Part shown: positions 55,257 to 63,782 of the stretch, in pieces | How the letters are laid out: every line of letters begins with the position of its first letter | How positions within the stretch are numbered: position 1 is the stretch's first letter | Assembly: GCA_910587305.1 (NCBI GenBank) | Contig: CAJUKV010000001.1 | Location: 1-64,000 of the forward strand | Length of the DNA: 64,000 nucleotides | Source of the DNA: an uncultured Lachnospiraceae bacterium | Lineage (GTDB): Bacteria; Bacillota; Clostridia; Lachnospirales; Lachnospiraceae | Direction of reading: 5' to 3' | Program-made: the position numbers and the translations under genes | The notes under the pieces: model-generated | Seen by the model: the letters and a program-made list of their open reading frames with translations, nothing else | The model's database searches: none | What the model was told of the DNA's origin: nothing

Positions 55257-56297
55257 TCAGCCAGGGAGCGACTTATACCGTAGTCTTCTAAGCGCCGCCC
55301 GCCAAACTTTTTTCTGGTAAAACCAAACGTAAATGCCTCTTCTTCTGATATCCTGGAAAAAAATTTTTAACTTACCCGGTCTTAAGTTTCTCTCCGCATA
55401 TATTTTTGACTTTTTCTTGTATTCGGCAAGCTCTCTTCTGCATTCCTTTGCCGTAAATAGCCTTCCTTTTCTGTCCATATAATGGAAAAGGCTGTAAATA
55501 TTCTGCTCCGACGCCCAATACCCGTCTGACACATTATGCCTTGCCCAATATTTAGGAGCTATGGCAAACTTTAAGGTTTCGCTGGTGTGGGCGGGCAGGC
55601 AGGCAAATGATGAATTGGAAAGCAGCAAATAATAAGCGTTTTTCAGCGTTACATAATCTTTCCCTATGTCAAAATGATAGGCCGGAATACCGGGCAGCAT
55701 CTTTTTAGCCGTTTCCACATCATCCGTAATGATCATAAATTCCATATCGGAACGAATTTTTTTCATTTCCTTTATGCCGTGAACCCAGTATTTTTTGTCT
55801 ATAAATAGCTCCGGGCTTCCGGTGTATTCCCCGCCCCGCATGTTAATGATACAAAGGTTTTCTCTGCTGTACTCAAAAGAATCATATTCCGGCTTCACCT
55901 TAAGCCACTGCTTCACCTTGTTAAGGTGCTTTATAAAATAAGATTCATCCTGCATATTGCCATAGATCAGGGTATTATCTTTCACATGCTTTAGCTCCTC
56001 GTCCGCCCCCGCAATATAACAGCCATGCTCCATATCATGCCTGGAATTACCCAGATAAAGCCGTACTTCCCTGTCATCATACCTTTTGAAGTTTTTCTTA
56101 TCCTCCTGGGAAATGGCATGTCCTAAATCCATATCCATAAAATACATGCCCCGGTCACTGTGAATATTTACCGCAAACCTCTCCTGCCCTGCCGTGCCGA
56201 ACTCATATCCGTTTTCTTCCGCAACCGCTCTGGCCGTCACATAGCAAAACAGCTGGTTTCCCAGTCCCTGTCCGTTTATAAATTCTGTTCCTATCAT
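55257..56297 (-). CDS. GT11-like glycosyltransferase, divergent
   Basis: This 346-residue protein opens with FINGQGLGNQLFCYVTARAVA, the GT11 acceptor loop, but has CIINMRGGEYTG in place of HxRRGDY, and LLSNSSFACLPAHTSE in place of the usual NSSFSWWGAWLN. One arginine of the RR pair is missing, so donor specificity may differ from GDP-fucose. A basic C-terminal tail (KIFFQDIRRRGIYVWFYQKK) may hold it at the membrane. The start has CGGGAGAATAGG upstream, like the leader-element genes. Confidence 0.78.
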   Translation of the reverse strand: MIGTEFINGQGLGNQLFCYVTARAVAEENGYEFGTAGQERFAVNIHSDRGMYFMDMDLGHAISQEDKKNFKRYDDREVRLYLGNSRHDMEHGCYIAGADEELKHVKDNTLIYGNMQDESYFIKHLNKVKQWLKVKPEYDSFEYSRENLCIINMRGGEYTGSPELFIDKKYWVHGIKEMKKIRSDMEFMIITDDVETAKKMLPGIPAYHFDIGKDYVTLKNAYYLLLSNSSFACLPAHTSETLKFAIAPKYWARHNVSDGYWASEQNIYSLFHYMDRKGRLFTAKECRRELAEYKKKSKIYAERNLRPGKLKIFFQDIRRRGIYVWFYQKKVWRAALRRLRYKSLPG

Positions 56298-56420
56298 TCC
56301 TATTCTCCCGCATACCGTTAGTACAACATTGCATAAATATAGACGTTATTACCACCGTTATTTAGACTGGCATTCCTTACGGTACCGCAACAAATCAAAT
56401 AGGGAAAATAATCTCCCGTC
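56298..56420 (-). repeat. Possible leader element E9 before the GT11-like gene
   Basis: Minus strand: GATTTGTTGCGG near the upstream end and AACGGTATGCGGGAGAATAGG directly before the ATG resemble E5 and E7, but the middle hairpin is not conserved. GGGAGATTATTTTCCC is a weak additional inverted repeat. Confidence 0.35.
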
Positions 56421-58184
56421 TTACAATGTGGTTTCCATCAGTTTCCCATCTTCCACTTTATATATCATATCGCATTTTTCAATGGTATTTAATCTATGGG
56501 CTATAATTATCATGGTCTTTTTCCCATGGAAACTGTTAATCGCCTCCATAACTGCCGCTTCCGTATCATTATCTAGGGCTGAAGTGGCTTCATCAAATAC
56601 CAGTATTTCCGGATCATGATAAAGAGCCCTGGCAATACCGATACGCTGCCTTTGCCCTCCTGAAAGGCGCACGCCCCGGTCTCCGATCGTTGTATCCAGT
56701 CCCTTGGGCAGTTCCTCGATAAATTCTTTCAGCTGGGCTTCCTCAAGCACCTCCCATAGCCTTTTTTCATCAATTTTATCGGCGTCAATACCGAAAGCAA
56801 TGTTATCCCTGATGGATTCGTCTATCAGATAAATAGATTGCGGGATATAGCCTACCTGAGCAAGCCACGACTCATAGTTTTTAAAAATATTGACTCCATC
56901 ACAGGTGATTTCGCCCTCCTGGGCATGTAAAAGACCTAAAAGCACATCCACAATGGTGGATTTCCCGGCCCCGGAGGCTCCGATGATCCCCACGGATTTT
57001 CCTTTTGGCACAATCATATGGGCGTCCTTAAAAATAGCCTTGTCCGAATCGGGATAATGAAAACTGATGTGGTTCAGTTCAATTTTATCCTCCAGCTTCA
57101 ACTTTTCCACCTGGGAATTGGCCTTTCTCTCGGCCAGCATGGCGTCTGTTTTCATACCTTCCTGCAAATTCTCATATACAAAGTCAAGGCACGGCTGATT
57201 ATAAGCAATTTCCGTAATATACGTATTAATCCTGTTAACACTGGGAAGTATTCTGATTGCCGCCACGCCAAAGGCCGCTATGGTTTCCACAATGGCCCCC
57301 ACATTTCCGCCGCCCTTGATATAAATCACAAGAAAAGATAAGACGCTGACAATAAATACCGTCTCAATCAAGAGCCGGGGGCTGTTGTTTAATACCGCAT
57401 AATTGCGCGCCACATCCGCCCCAACTTTACCGGTTTCGTAATAATTCCTCACAAAAAAATCTTCCCTGTTTAAGACCTTTACATCCTTAAGCCCGTAAGT
57501 GGCCTGAATCCTCCACTTGGCGATCCGTGATTGAAGGGCCTGATTCTTAGCGCCAATTTTATTTAACCTTGGTTTAAACACCTTAATAATGAACAAAGTC
57601 ATGAAACCAAAAATCCCAAGGATGAACAGAGTCATAGCAGCGTCCTGCCACAACAGTACAAGAAAAATCAAAAAAGACACCACAACTTCACTGGCAAGCT
57701 GTAGCATGGCCAAAATCAGGGAAAAGGTCTGAGGAATGTCACTGTCCGTAATACGAAAAACAGTGGGAATGTCCGCCCCGAGATACTTTTCATAGGGCCT
57801 GTTTAAAAATTCCGCCATGACGCGGCTGATCATTTTGTTTCTGTTCCGGGTGATGAAAGAGTTTTGCTTATAGGTTAAAAACAAAATATAAAGATTTTTG
57901 ATCACATAGACGGCCATCATGGCAAATAAAAGGGCTAAGGTAATTTGCCCCACATCCCTGATATGGAAAAATTCGCACAAATCCCCTAAAATTTTATACT
58001 CCGTAATATAGCCTTGCAGCTTTTCCGGCATCAAAAGCGCATCCACCACCGGAATCATTGCGCCAACTCCCAGGGTTTCTAATAAACCTCCGATAAAAAT
58101 CATGATTCCAAGAATAACCAGTTGAATTTTTTGTTTTCTGTCAAAAATATATCTGATTTTGGTAAATAAACTTGTCTTTTTCAT
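56421..58184 (-). CDS. PglK-like ABC flippase, second copy
   Basis: This 587-residue half-transporter has about six membrane segments up to residue 320 and an ATPase with Walker A GASGAGKST, signature LSGGQRQRIGIARAL and Walker B EILVFDEATSALDNDTEAAVMEAI, the last shared almost identically with the transporter at 28.6 kb. The N-terminus (KKTSLFTKIRYIFDRKQK, GLLETLGVGAMIPVVDAL) is of the PglK type. GAGGAG precedes the ATG at 58184; a GTG six codons earlier is less likely. It probably flips a lipid-linked oligosaccharide. Confidence 0.86.
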   Translation of the reverse strand: MKKTSLFTKIRYIFDRKQKIQLVILGIMIFIGGLLETLGVGAMIPVVDALLMPEKLQGYITEYKILGDLCEFFHIRDVGQITLALLFAMMAVYVIKNLYILFLTYKQNSFITRNRNKMISRVMAEFLNRPYEKYLGADIPTVFRITDSDIPQTFSLILAMLQLASEVVVSFLIFLVLLWQDAAMTLFILGIFGFMTLFIIKVFKPRLNKIGAKNQALQSRIAKWRIQATYGLKDVKVLNREDFFVRNYYETGKVGADVARNYAVLNNSPRLLIETVFIVSVLSFLVIYIKGGGNVGAIVETIAAFGVAAIRILPSVNRINTYITEIAYNQPCLDFVYENLQEGMKTDAMLAERKANSQVEKLKLEDKIELNHISFHYPDSDKAIFKDAHMIVPKGKSVGIIGASGAGKSTIVDVLLGLLHAQEGEITCDGVNIFKNYESWLAQVGYIPQSIYLIDESIRDNIAFGIDADKIDEKRLWEVLEEAQLKEFIEELPKGLDTTIGDRGVRLSGGQRQRIGIARALYHDPEILVFDEATSALDNDTEAAVMEAINSFHGKKTMIIIAHRLNTIEKCDMIYKVEDGKLMETTL

Positions 58185-58269
58185 GAGACTCCTCTTATAC
58201 ACCTGTAAAAGTTCAATCCGGACTAAATTATAACGATCGTCATTTTAAACTATCCTTTTAAAAATATTT

Positions 58270-58944
58270 TTACAGAACATCGTCCGAGTCATACTCCATT
58301 ATCGAAAAACGTTCAACAGCTTCTGCCTGTTCCAAATCATATGCCAAGCTTCCAGGCTCTTTTATCACAGCCTCAAAAACATAATCCATTCCTTTTTCCG
58401 TATAATTCCTGCTCTTTATTCGATATCTCCTGGTATTTTTCTCCAGTAATTTTTTAATTTCCTCTTCCTTTTGCGCCGAATTGCTATGCACCACCAAAAT
58501 ATGGGACTTTATCCTCCGGTTCATTCGTTCAAATACCACCAAGATGAATGTTGCTATGAGTGAAGTAATTACCGCCATCTCATACAATTGGCACCCACAG
58601 GTAATCCCTATATGAAGGGACCAAAGGATAAAAATCAGGTCTACCGGATCCTTTACCGCTGTCCTAAAGCGAATAATTGCCAAAGCCCCTATTGTTCCCA
58701 AGGTAATCACCAAATTAGACTGCAGACATAAAATAATTGTAGAAATAAAAAGAGGCAGCACTGCAATTGCTATGTTAAATGCCTTATTATAAAGCGAACG
58801 GTGCAAGACCACCTGGTACACAATAAATTCGTATAATGCCAGTATGCTCACCACTACAAGCACCGATAAGGTCATTGCTGTGGTAATTTCCTGGTTTTGC
58901 AAACTATCCATAATGTGATTGGCCATCGCCCAAATAAGGTTCAT
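58270..58944 (-). CDS. DUF4956 membrane protein
   Basis: This 224-residue protein has about four membrane segments (near 25-45, 58-76, 85-100 and 118-135) and a soluble C-terminal domain of about 80 residues. TLGTIGALAIIRFRTAVKDP and DLIFILWSLHIGI are the diagnostic DUF4956 motifs. Members stand next to CotH kinase and VTC-domain genes in many bacteria, as here, suggesting a membrane complex with them; no activity is established. AAGGAGGA is a strong ribosome binding site. Confidence 0.9.
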   Translation of the reverse strand: MNLIWAMANHIMDSLQNQEITTAMTLSVLVVVSILALYEFIVYQVVLHRSLYNKAFNIAIAVLPLFISTIILCLQSNLVITLGTIGALAIIRFRTAVKDPVDLIFILWSLHIGITCGCQLYEMAVITSLIATFILVVFERMNRRIKSHILVVHSNSAQKEEEIKKLLEKNTRRYRIKSRNYTEKGMDYVFEAVIKEPGSLAYDLEQAEAVERFSIMEYDSDDVL

Positions 58945-59000
58945 TATTCTTTTCCTCCTTATGTACTATGCTGTTTTCCGAACTTTACTTGTCTTAATAC

Positions 59001-60719
59001 TCAGTTCATGTAGCTATTTAAGATGGAGGTAAGAAATTCTTTTCTTTTATAAAAAAAACTTTTAAACTCCTCTATTTCCGCATTAAAAACAGCTAAAGAA
59101 TCGTCATTATAAAAACGCCTGTCATTTTCACGCATAGCTTCAGATATAAATCCCTGATATTCATCAACTCTTTCTTCCATAGTGCCCACATCAAACACCG
59201 TATCCGTCAATTCTTCTATTCTATGAAGCAGCTGTCTCCTGAAAGAAGGATTTGTCATTAAATTACTAAACATCCCATCGGCGTCCATAGCTAAATCTAT
59301 GGTGTCCAAATCCGGCTGGAACCCCTGAGAATTCAAATCAAATACCATCCATCTCCATTTTCCGTCTCCATATGCGCCATCTTCTTTCTTCCTTACTCTC
59401 CAACAAGCATAATTTGGCGACGGCCAATCACCTTCCCTTGCCGTATAAAGCATAGCTGCAAAATAATCAATATAGCTTTCCATATCAATCATCTGACATA
59501 CCTTGCTATAATTTTCACTTTTTGTCAAGTCACTTTCAGAGCAAAAATCCACCATATGTCTATAATATTTGAAATCCTCTTCCTCCCCTTCCGCTAAAAC
59601 CCCGCCTTTTACCATAATAACATTATCCTCGTTCACCCCATAATAATATTCCAAATAGCGAGCATCATATTTTTCACACAGCCAGTAAACTCCCCAATAC
59701 TCCCCGTTTAAAAACATTACATAAGGCCGATAGTTCATAGCAGAAACCTCTAAATCTTTAATTGCACTGCTGATCAGATAATCCTTTACCTTCATCCTCA
59801 CATCATTCCCTCCCTGAAAAAGAGTCAAAGCCGAGGAAAGATAACCTGTCCCAAAAAAATCTGCCTCAAAATACTTATTTCCATCATATTCTTTTCTGGC
59901 GTATAAATTCAAGCTTTTAGGGTTATATGCTCTGGTACTGACCCCATGAATGCGTATTCCGCATTCCTGTGTCAAAATAGGTTGTCCTGATGAATTGAAA
60001 AACTGGCATTCTGCTTTTTTCTCCCACTTTATTCCTCTATTCTTATAATTTCCGGGCCATTGGGACCAGTAGGATTCTCTGAAAATATAAATGCCCTTAT
60101 CTCTGTATTCCCTTTTATAATCATCATAAGCCTTGCCGGTTACATAAATACCTGTTTCATAATCAAAAAGATTGGAAGGATCTGTCACTATGCTGAGGAT
60201 ATTCATTCCATCATATCCGTCCTTATCAGAAAATCCTACAAAGTAAGTCGCCGCCTTCATATCCCTGCATTGCCCGGCCCCATCATAAACAGCCGCCCGC
60301 ACCACTGTTGCTTTATCAATTTTATAATTGGGCGTCTGATATCCCGGCCCTGGCTCCAGTGTACTTATTCTGTCTACTGATTCCTTGTCTAATCCCACAG
60401 AGACATCCGTTATCATGGAATAAGTATTATCCTTCCATGTAGCATCAGTTATCAAAATAGGATTTTCATATTTGAGAGAACTTTTATTCGGCGTTGAGCC
60501 ATCCAGTGTATAATAAATCGTTCCGTCATTTGCTTCAAGCTTTAATTCAAAAGCATCCTCATAAAATCCTGATTCTCTGGAAAAAAGTACTTTAAAATTC
60601 CCCTCATCCGGTAAGGCTCCGTCTCCTTCAGCCCAAGATACCTCAAACAGAATCAGCAAAACCATCATAAGCATGCTTCCTGTTATGAAAAATCTTTTCT
60701 TTCTTGCGCGAAACTTCAT
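59001..60719 (-). CDS. CotH kinase family protein with chitobiase-like domain, secreted
   Basis: This 572-residue protein starts with a basic stretch and a hydrophobic segment ending FEVSWA, a signal peptide. Residues about 40-110 contain YYTLDGSTPN, typical of the chitobiase/beta-hexosaminidase C-terminal (CHB_HEX_C) fold. The rest is a CotH kinase domain: GIRIHGVSTRAYNPKSLNLY, GEYWGVYWLCEKYD and WMVFDLNSQGF, the last being the metal-binding DFG equivalent. CotH phosphorylates spore-coat proteins; here the substrate may be a surface protein or glycan. The ATG directly follows the stop of the VTC gene (TAGATG), so they are coupled. Confidence 0.9.
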   Translation of the reverse strand: MKFRARKKRFFITGSMLMMVLLILFEVSWAEGDGALPDEGNFKVLFSRESGFYEDAFELKLEANDGTIYYTLDGSTPNKSSLKYENPILITDATWKDNTYSMITDVSVGLDKESVDRISTLEPGPGYQTPNYKIDKATVVRAAVYDGAGQCRDMKAATYFVGFSDKDGYDGMNILSIVTDPSNLFDYETGIYVTGKAYDDYKREYRDKGIYIFRESYWSQWPGNYKNRGIKWEKKAECQFFNSSGQPILTQECGIRIHGVSTRAYNPKSLNLYARKEYDGNKYFEADFFGTGYLSSALTLFQGGNDVRMKVKDYLISSAIKDLEVSAMNYRPYVMFLNGEYWGVYWLCEKYDARYLEYYYGVNEDNVIMVKGGVLAEGEEEDFKYYRHMVDFCSESDLTKSENYSKVCQMIDMESYIDYFAAMLYTAREGDWPSPNYACWRVRKKEDGAYGDGKWRWMVFDLNSQGFQPDLDTIDLAMDADGMFSNLMTNPSFRRQLLHRIEELTDTVFDVGTMEERVDEYQGFISEAMRENDRRFYNDDSLAVFNAEIEEFKSFFYKRKEFLTSILNSYMN

Positions 60720-61484
60720 CTAAACTATACTCACTTTCTTGTCTTGTAAAGCAAGCCTCCCCAAATAATACTTAGAAAACGACTGTTGCAAAAGTCCATC
60801 TGACTGAAGCGCCGTTTTAATATAGGAAGGCAGCACTTCATCAAATTTCACCTCCAAAATATGCTTTTCCTTTTCCATAACCGGTATTCTAAAATACCCG
60901 CCGTTTAGAAACCGCCCTATTTCGCTTGACGCAGAAATATTATAATCCAGTGTGATCCGTATATTCGCAATAGGCTCCACAAATGCTTCCCTCTGGTAGC
61001 TGATAATCACCTTGGGGTTAAACCCTCTTGTCACAATGTCTATACAAAATTCCTTCAGCAGCTGCTTCTGTGTCCCCCAGAAAACATCCATAACCTTTCC
61101 ATCAATAATGTTCTGATATTCTTGTATTAATAGTGAGCATTTACGTTTAAAGCAGCCACTATTTTTCTTTTCCTTTTTCTCAAGCCAGAGTGTTTCCGCT
61201 TCGCTCCCATAATAACGGATACGATATTTGAACCTTTTCCCCTCACCAGATACATTATCTCTCGCGCAGGTATTCCTGTAATCGTCAAAATACAGACTTT
61301 GAATTGTATATTTTCCATCCGCTCCCGCATGGAAATCATAATCTAATATCCCCAAAAGACGTTCCTTCACTGCCAAAAGATCCGCTTCCTTCTCACAATA
61401 TTTCCATTCATTTCTATACTTTGGGACCGTACTTTCTTTTCCTTCCCAACCTGACAAAATGTCTTTTCTTTTTGTCCTAAACAT
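60720..61484 (-). CDS. VTC-domain (polyphosphate polymerase-like) protein
   Basis: This 254-residue cytoplasmic protein has the VTC tunnel-domain pattern: RNEWKYCEKEAD, QSLYFDDYRN, KYRIRYYG, LEKKEKKNSGCFKRKCSL, and HILEVKFDEVLP with the final E-x-K pair, which are the basic and acidic residues that bind ATP and polyphosphate in yeast Vtc4. It may make polyphosphate or another phosphorylated product used by the CotH kinase. I use the ATG at 61484, with AGAGG upstream. First gene of the VTC-CotH-DUF4956 cassette, coupled to CotH. Confidence 0.88.
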   Translation of the reverse strand: MFRTKRKDILSGWEGKESTVPKYRNEWKYCEKEADLLAVKERLLGILDYDFHAGADGKYTIQSLYFDDYRNTCARDNVSGEGKRFKYRIRYYGSEAETLWLEKKEKKNSGCFKRKCSLLIQEYQNIIDGKVMDVFWGTQKQLLKEFCIDIVTRGFNPKVIISYQREAFVEPIANIRITLDYNISASSEIGRFLNGGYFRIPVMEKEKHILEVKFDEVLPSYIKTALQSDGLLQQSFSKYYLGRLALQDKKVSIV

Positions 61485-61627
61485 GTATTTTGCCTCTTTG
61501 CATAAGCTTGCCGGCAACTATCTGCTACTCAACAATAGCATTCTATCATAAATATTCGCACAATGCCATTATAAATTGCATGCCGCAAACTCTTAACAAA
61601 TAAAATTTCCGAACAGTTCTATCTAAG

Positions 61628-62641
61628 TTAAAGCTTGTTCCTAAGTGGTATAACAAATTTATCATACACCTTAACTCCCCAATAATAAGCTATGGGCGAA
61701 AATAAAATCAGTTTCATTCTGGCCTTGTCCCCCGTGGCCACGAACTTCTTTACATAGATCTCTTTTATCTCCTGCTTCTCCCCACGCAGCAAAGCAATCA
61801 GATCCTTGCCAGACTGTTTCATACCTTTATCTCTGAAATCCACATAGTAAAAAACCATCTTACGGTAAAACTGATATGCCGCCTTTTCCGCCAGCTCCTC
61901 CATGCCAAGCCCCTTTAGGTATTTCATCTGCTCCTTCCAAAACGGAATTTCATCCTGAAAACGCCTTTCATGCAGCCGGCTGTTCATAATACTGCCTCTT
62001 CTGTCCACCATATAGTTATAATAAAGCGTATCCAGAAATACACATTTGGACGCCCTCGTAAGCGCCCATGTTGTATACATAATATCCTCCGACTTTCGCC
62101 CTTCCGGAAAACGGATATCCTCTATCACTTTTCTTTCAAAAAGCTTGCTCCATACGGAATGGTAAATGTGATATTGGGGATTTCCGCTGATATATAATTC
62201 CAATGCTTCCTGACGGCTCAGAGAAAGCACTTTGCCGGTGGGATGGACTTCCTCCGCCCCCTCGCCCACCTGTCTGTAAGAGCATATGGCAATTTGGGCC
62301 CCGGTATCCAGACACGCCCGCAGCATATCTTTATACATATCAGGCTCCGTCCAATCGTCCCCGTCCACGTATCCGATATAATCGCCCTTCGCTATTTTAA
62401 GCCCCTCGTTTCTTGCCGAGGAGGGCCCGCCGTTTTCTTTGTGGATCACACGAATCAGACTACTTTTCCGGGCATATTCATCGCATATCCCGGCCGTCCC
62501 ATCGGTGGAACCGTCGTCCACCAGAATAATCTCCATGGGCTCATAGGTTTGAGCCAAAAGGCTGTCCACACAGCGAGGCAGATATTTTTCAATATTATAA
62601 GCGGTTACAATAACCGAAATTAATTTATCATCCTGCATCAT
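61628..62641 (-). CDS. GT2 glycosyltransferase
   Basis: This 337-residue GT-A enzyme has KLISVIVTAYNIEKYLPRCV, ILVDDGSTDGTAG, IGYVDGDDWTEPDMY with the DXD motif, and GRKSEDIMYTTWAL with the ED catalytic pair. It should transfer one sugar in the cytoplasm. Two adjacent ATG codons (62641, 62638) mark the start, 22 bases after the stop of the upstream GT11 gene. It is followed by 143 bases without a gene before the VTC gene; that stretch holds GTTTGCGGCATGC but no clear element. Confidence 0.9.
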   Translation of the reverse strand: MMQDDKLISVIVTAYNIEKYLPRCVDSLLAQTYEPMEIILVDDGSTDGTAGICDEYARKSSLIRVIHKENGGPSSARNEGLKIAKGDYIGYVDGDDWTEPDMYKDMLRACLDTGAQIAICSYRQVGEGAEEVHPTGKVLSLSRQEALELYISGNPQYHIYHSVWSKLFERKVIEDIRFPEGRKSEDIMYTTWALTRASKCVFLDTLYYNYMVDRRGSIMNSRLHERRFQDEIPFWKEQMKYLKGLGMEELAEKAAYQFYRKMVFYYVDFRDKGMKQSGKDLIALLRGEKQEIKEIYVKKFVATGDKARMKLILFSPIAYYWGVKVYDKFVIPLRNKL

Positions 62642-62663
62642 TTGGAATAACCCTACTCCCTTC

Positions 62664-63635
62664 TCAACGTGCAAGTCCGGTATCCATACATTCCCCTTTA
62701 GGGGTGACTTGTATCATATCCTTTGTGTAAATGTCCTGAATCTTTTGGTTGTTAAACCATTTGGAAGGCGCTATCACCAGCTTATCTTTGGAAGGATTAA
62801 GCCACGCCCCCCACCAGCTGAAACTGGAATTTGCCAGAATATGGTGTCTGCATCTGCTCATAAGAAGTAAATCGAGATATCCCGTATCCTCCGTGGTTCC
62901 TTCCACCACCACAAACCGTTCCTTCGAAAGATTTAACTTCCCACACAATTCCCTTGTCCATTTATCCACCCATACCACATCATTGCTGAACAAAAAAAAT
63001 ACTGCATCCGGGAAAGCCTCCAGCATTTTTTTTATCCCACCGCAATAATATTCCTCCGTGCAGATTCCCCCGTACACCTCATCATTTTCAAGATAATCCC
63101 CTCTGCGCACATGCACGGATACGGACAGGCAGCTCTCTATCTGTTTCAAATACCGCTCCATACTTCGTCTTTTTCCGCCCTCGGGTTTTAGCCCCTTGCC
63201 GTCAGGTTCTCCTTCGTCCGGTGTATCCCAGATTTTGTCTGAAAAAATAAAGGCCTGCCGCACCTTATCCTCTATATCCTTAAAATATTTTTCGCTCTGA
63301 AAATATCCTGTCAGATAGGCAGGTTCCTTTTTTAAAACCTGCTCGTCAAAATTACCATCCTTTTCATGATATTCAAGAGATTTTCTCCCGAACAGTTTTC
63401 TCCTGATTCGGTGGGACAGTTTTAAAAATCCATCCGTTATCCTGTTCAATTCCTCCTTCGTCGCTTTTGGATAATCAATGCCAAATACCCAGAGCATAAC
63501 CGGCCTTGCATCTCTTCCCTCATACTCTGTAAAGTCATCAAATTTTACTTCTTTCCCCATAGAGCAAAGCTTTAAATACAGTGCATACTGGAACATCTGA
63601 TTCCCAAGCCCGCCTGTCATCCTGATTATAACCAT
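62664..63635 (-). CDS. GT11 alpha-1,2-fucosyltransferase-like protein
   Basis: This 323-residue enzyme has VIIRMTGGLGNQMFQYALYLKL, VSVHVRRGDYL, AVFFLFSNDVVWVD, LDLLLMSRCRHHILANSS and SSFSWWGAWLNPSKDK, the full GT11 set. An insertion of Gly/Lys-rich residues around position 170 is unusual. The ATG at 63635 is fixed by GGAGGATTACT; a longer reading would translate leader element E4. It is closely similar to the truncated gene at the window end, a tandem duplicate. Confidence 0.92.
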   Translation of the reverse strand: MVIIRMTGGLGNQMFQYALYLKLCSMGKEVKFDDFTEYEGRDARPVMLWVFGIDYPKATKEELNRITDGFLKLSHRIRRKLFGRKSLEYHEKDGNFDEQVLKKEPAYLTGYFQSEKYFKDIEDKVRQAFIFSDKIWDTPDEGEPDGKGLKPEGGKRRSMERYLKQIESCLSVSVHVRRGDYLENDEVYGGICTEEYYCGGIKKMLEAFPDAVFFLFSNDVVWVDKWTRELCGKLNLSKERFVVVEGTTEDTGYLDLLLMSRCRHHILANSSFSWWGAWLNPSKDKLVIAPSKWFNNQKIQDIYTKDMIQVTPKGECMDTGLAR

Positions 63636-63782
63636 AGTAATCCTCCATGCTTCCAATAGCCCGCAAATTGGGGTGTCAAGCACAAATTTGTCTGTGAAAA
63701 AATTATTTTTCGCAGCAATCCCCTGCCTCCTATAAGCTGCAAAATTAAGCACAAACCCTTTCTCCCCATCCCCATTTTTTCA
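63636..63782 (-). repeat. Leader element E4 before the GT11 gene
   Basis: CTGTGAAAAA (63692-63701) pairs with TTTTTCGCAG (63706-63715), the same stem as E7. On the minus strand it is followed by ACAAATTTGTGCTTGACACC, AATTTGCGGG and CATGGAGGATTAC before the ATG; that part aligns with E3 at 27.1 kb although the two genes are unrelated (GT11 and GtrII-like). Confidence 0.7.

Noticed and set aside
58203..58275. CTGTAAAA/TTTTACAG inverted repeat between DUF4956 and the ABC flippase
   Set aside because: The arms are 57 bases apart, AT-rich and overlap the DUF4956 stop; too weak to call.
63636..63752. N-terminal extension of 39 residues on the GT11 protein
   Set aside because: It lies in leader element E4; GGAGGATTACT before the ATG at 63635 and the conserved GT11 start mark the real beginning.
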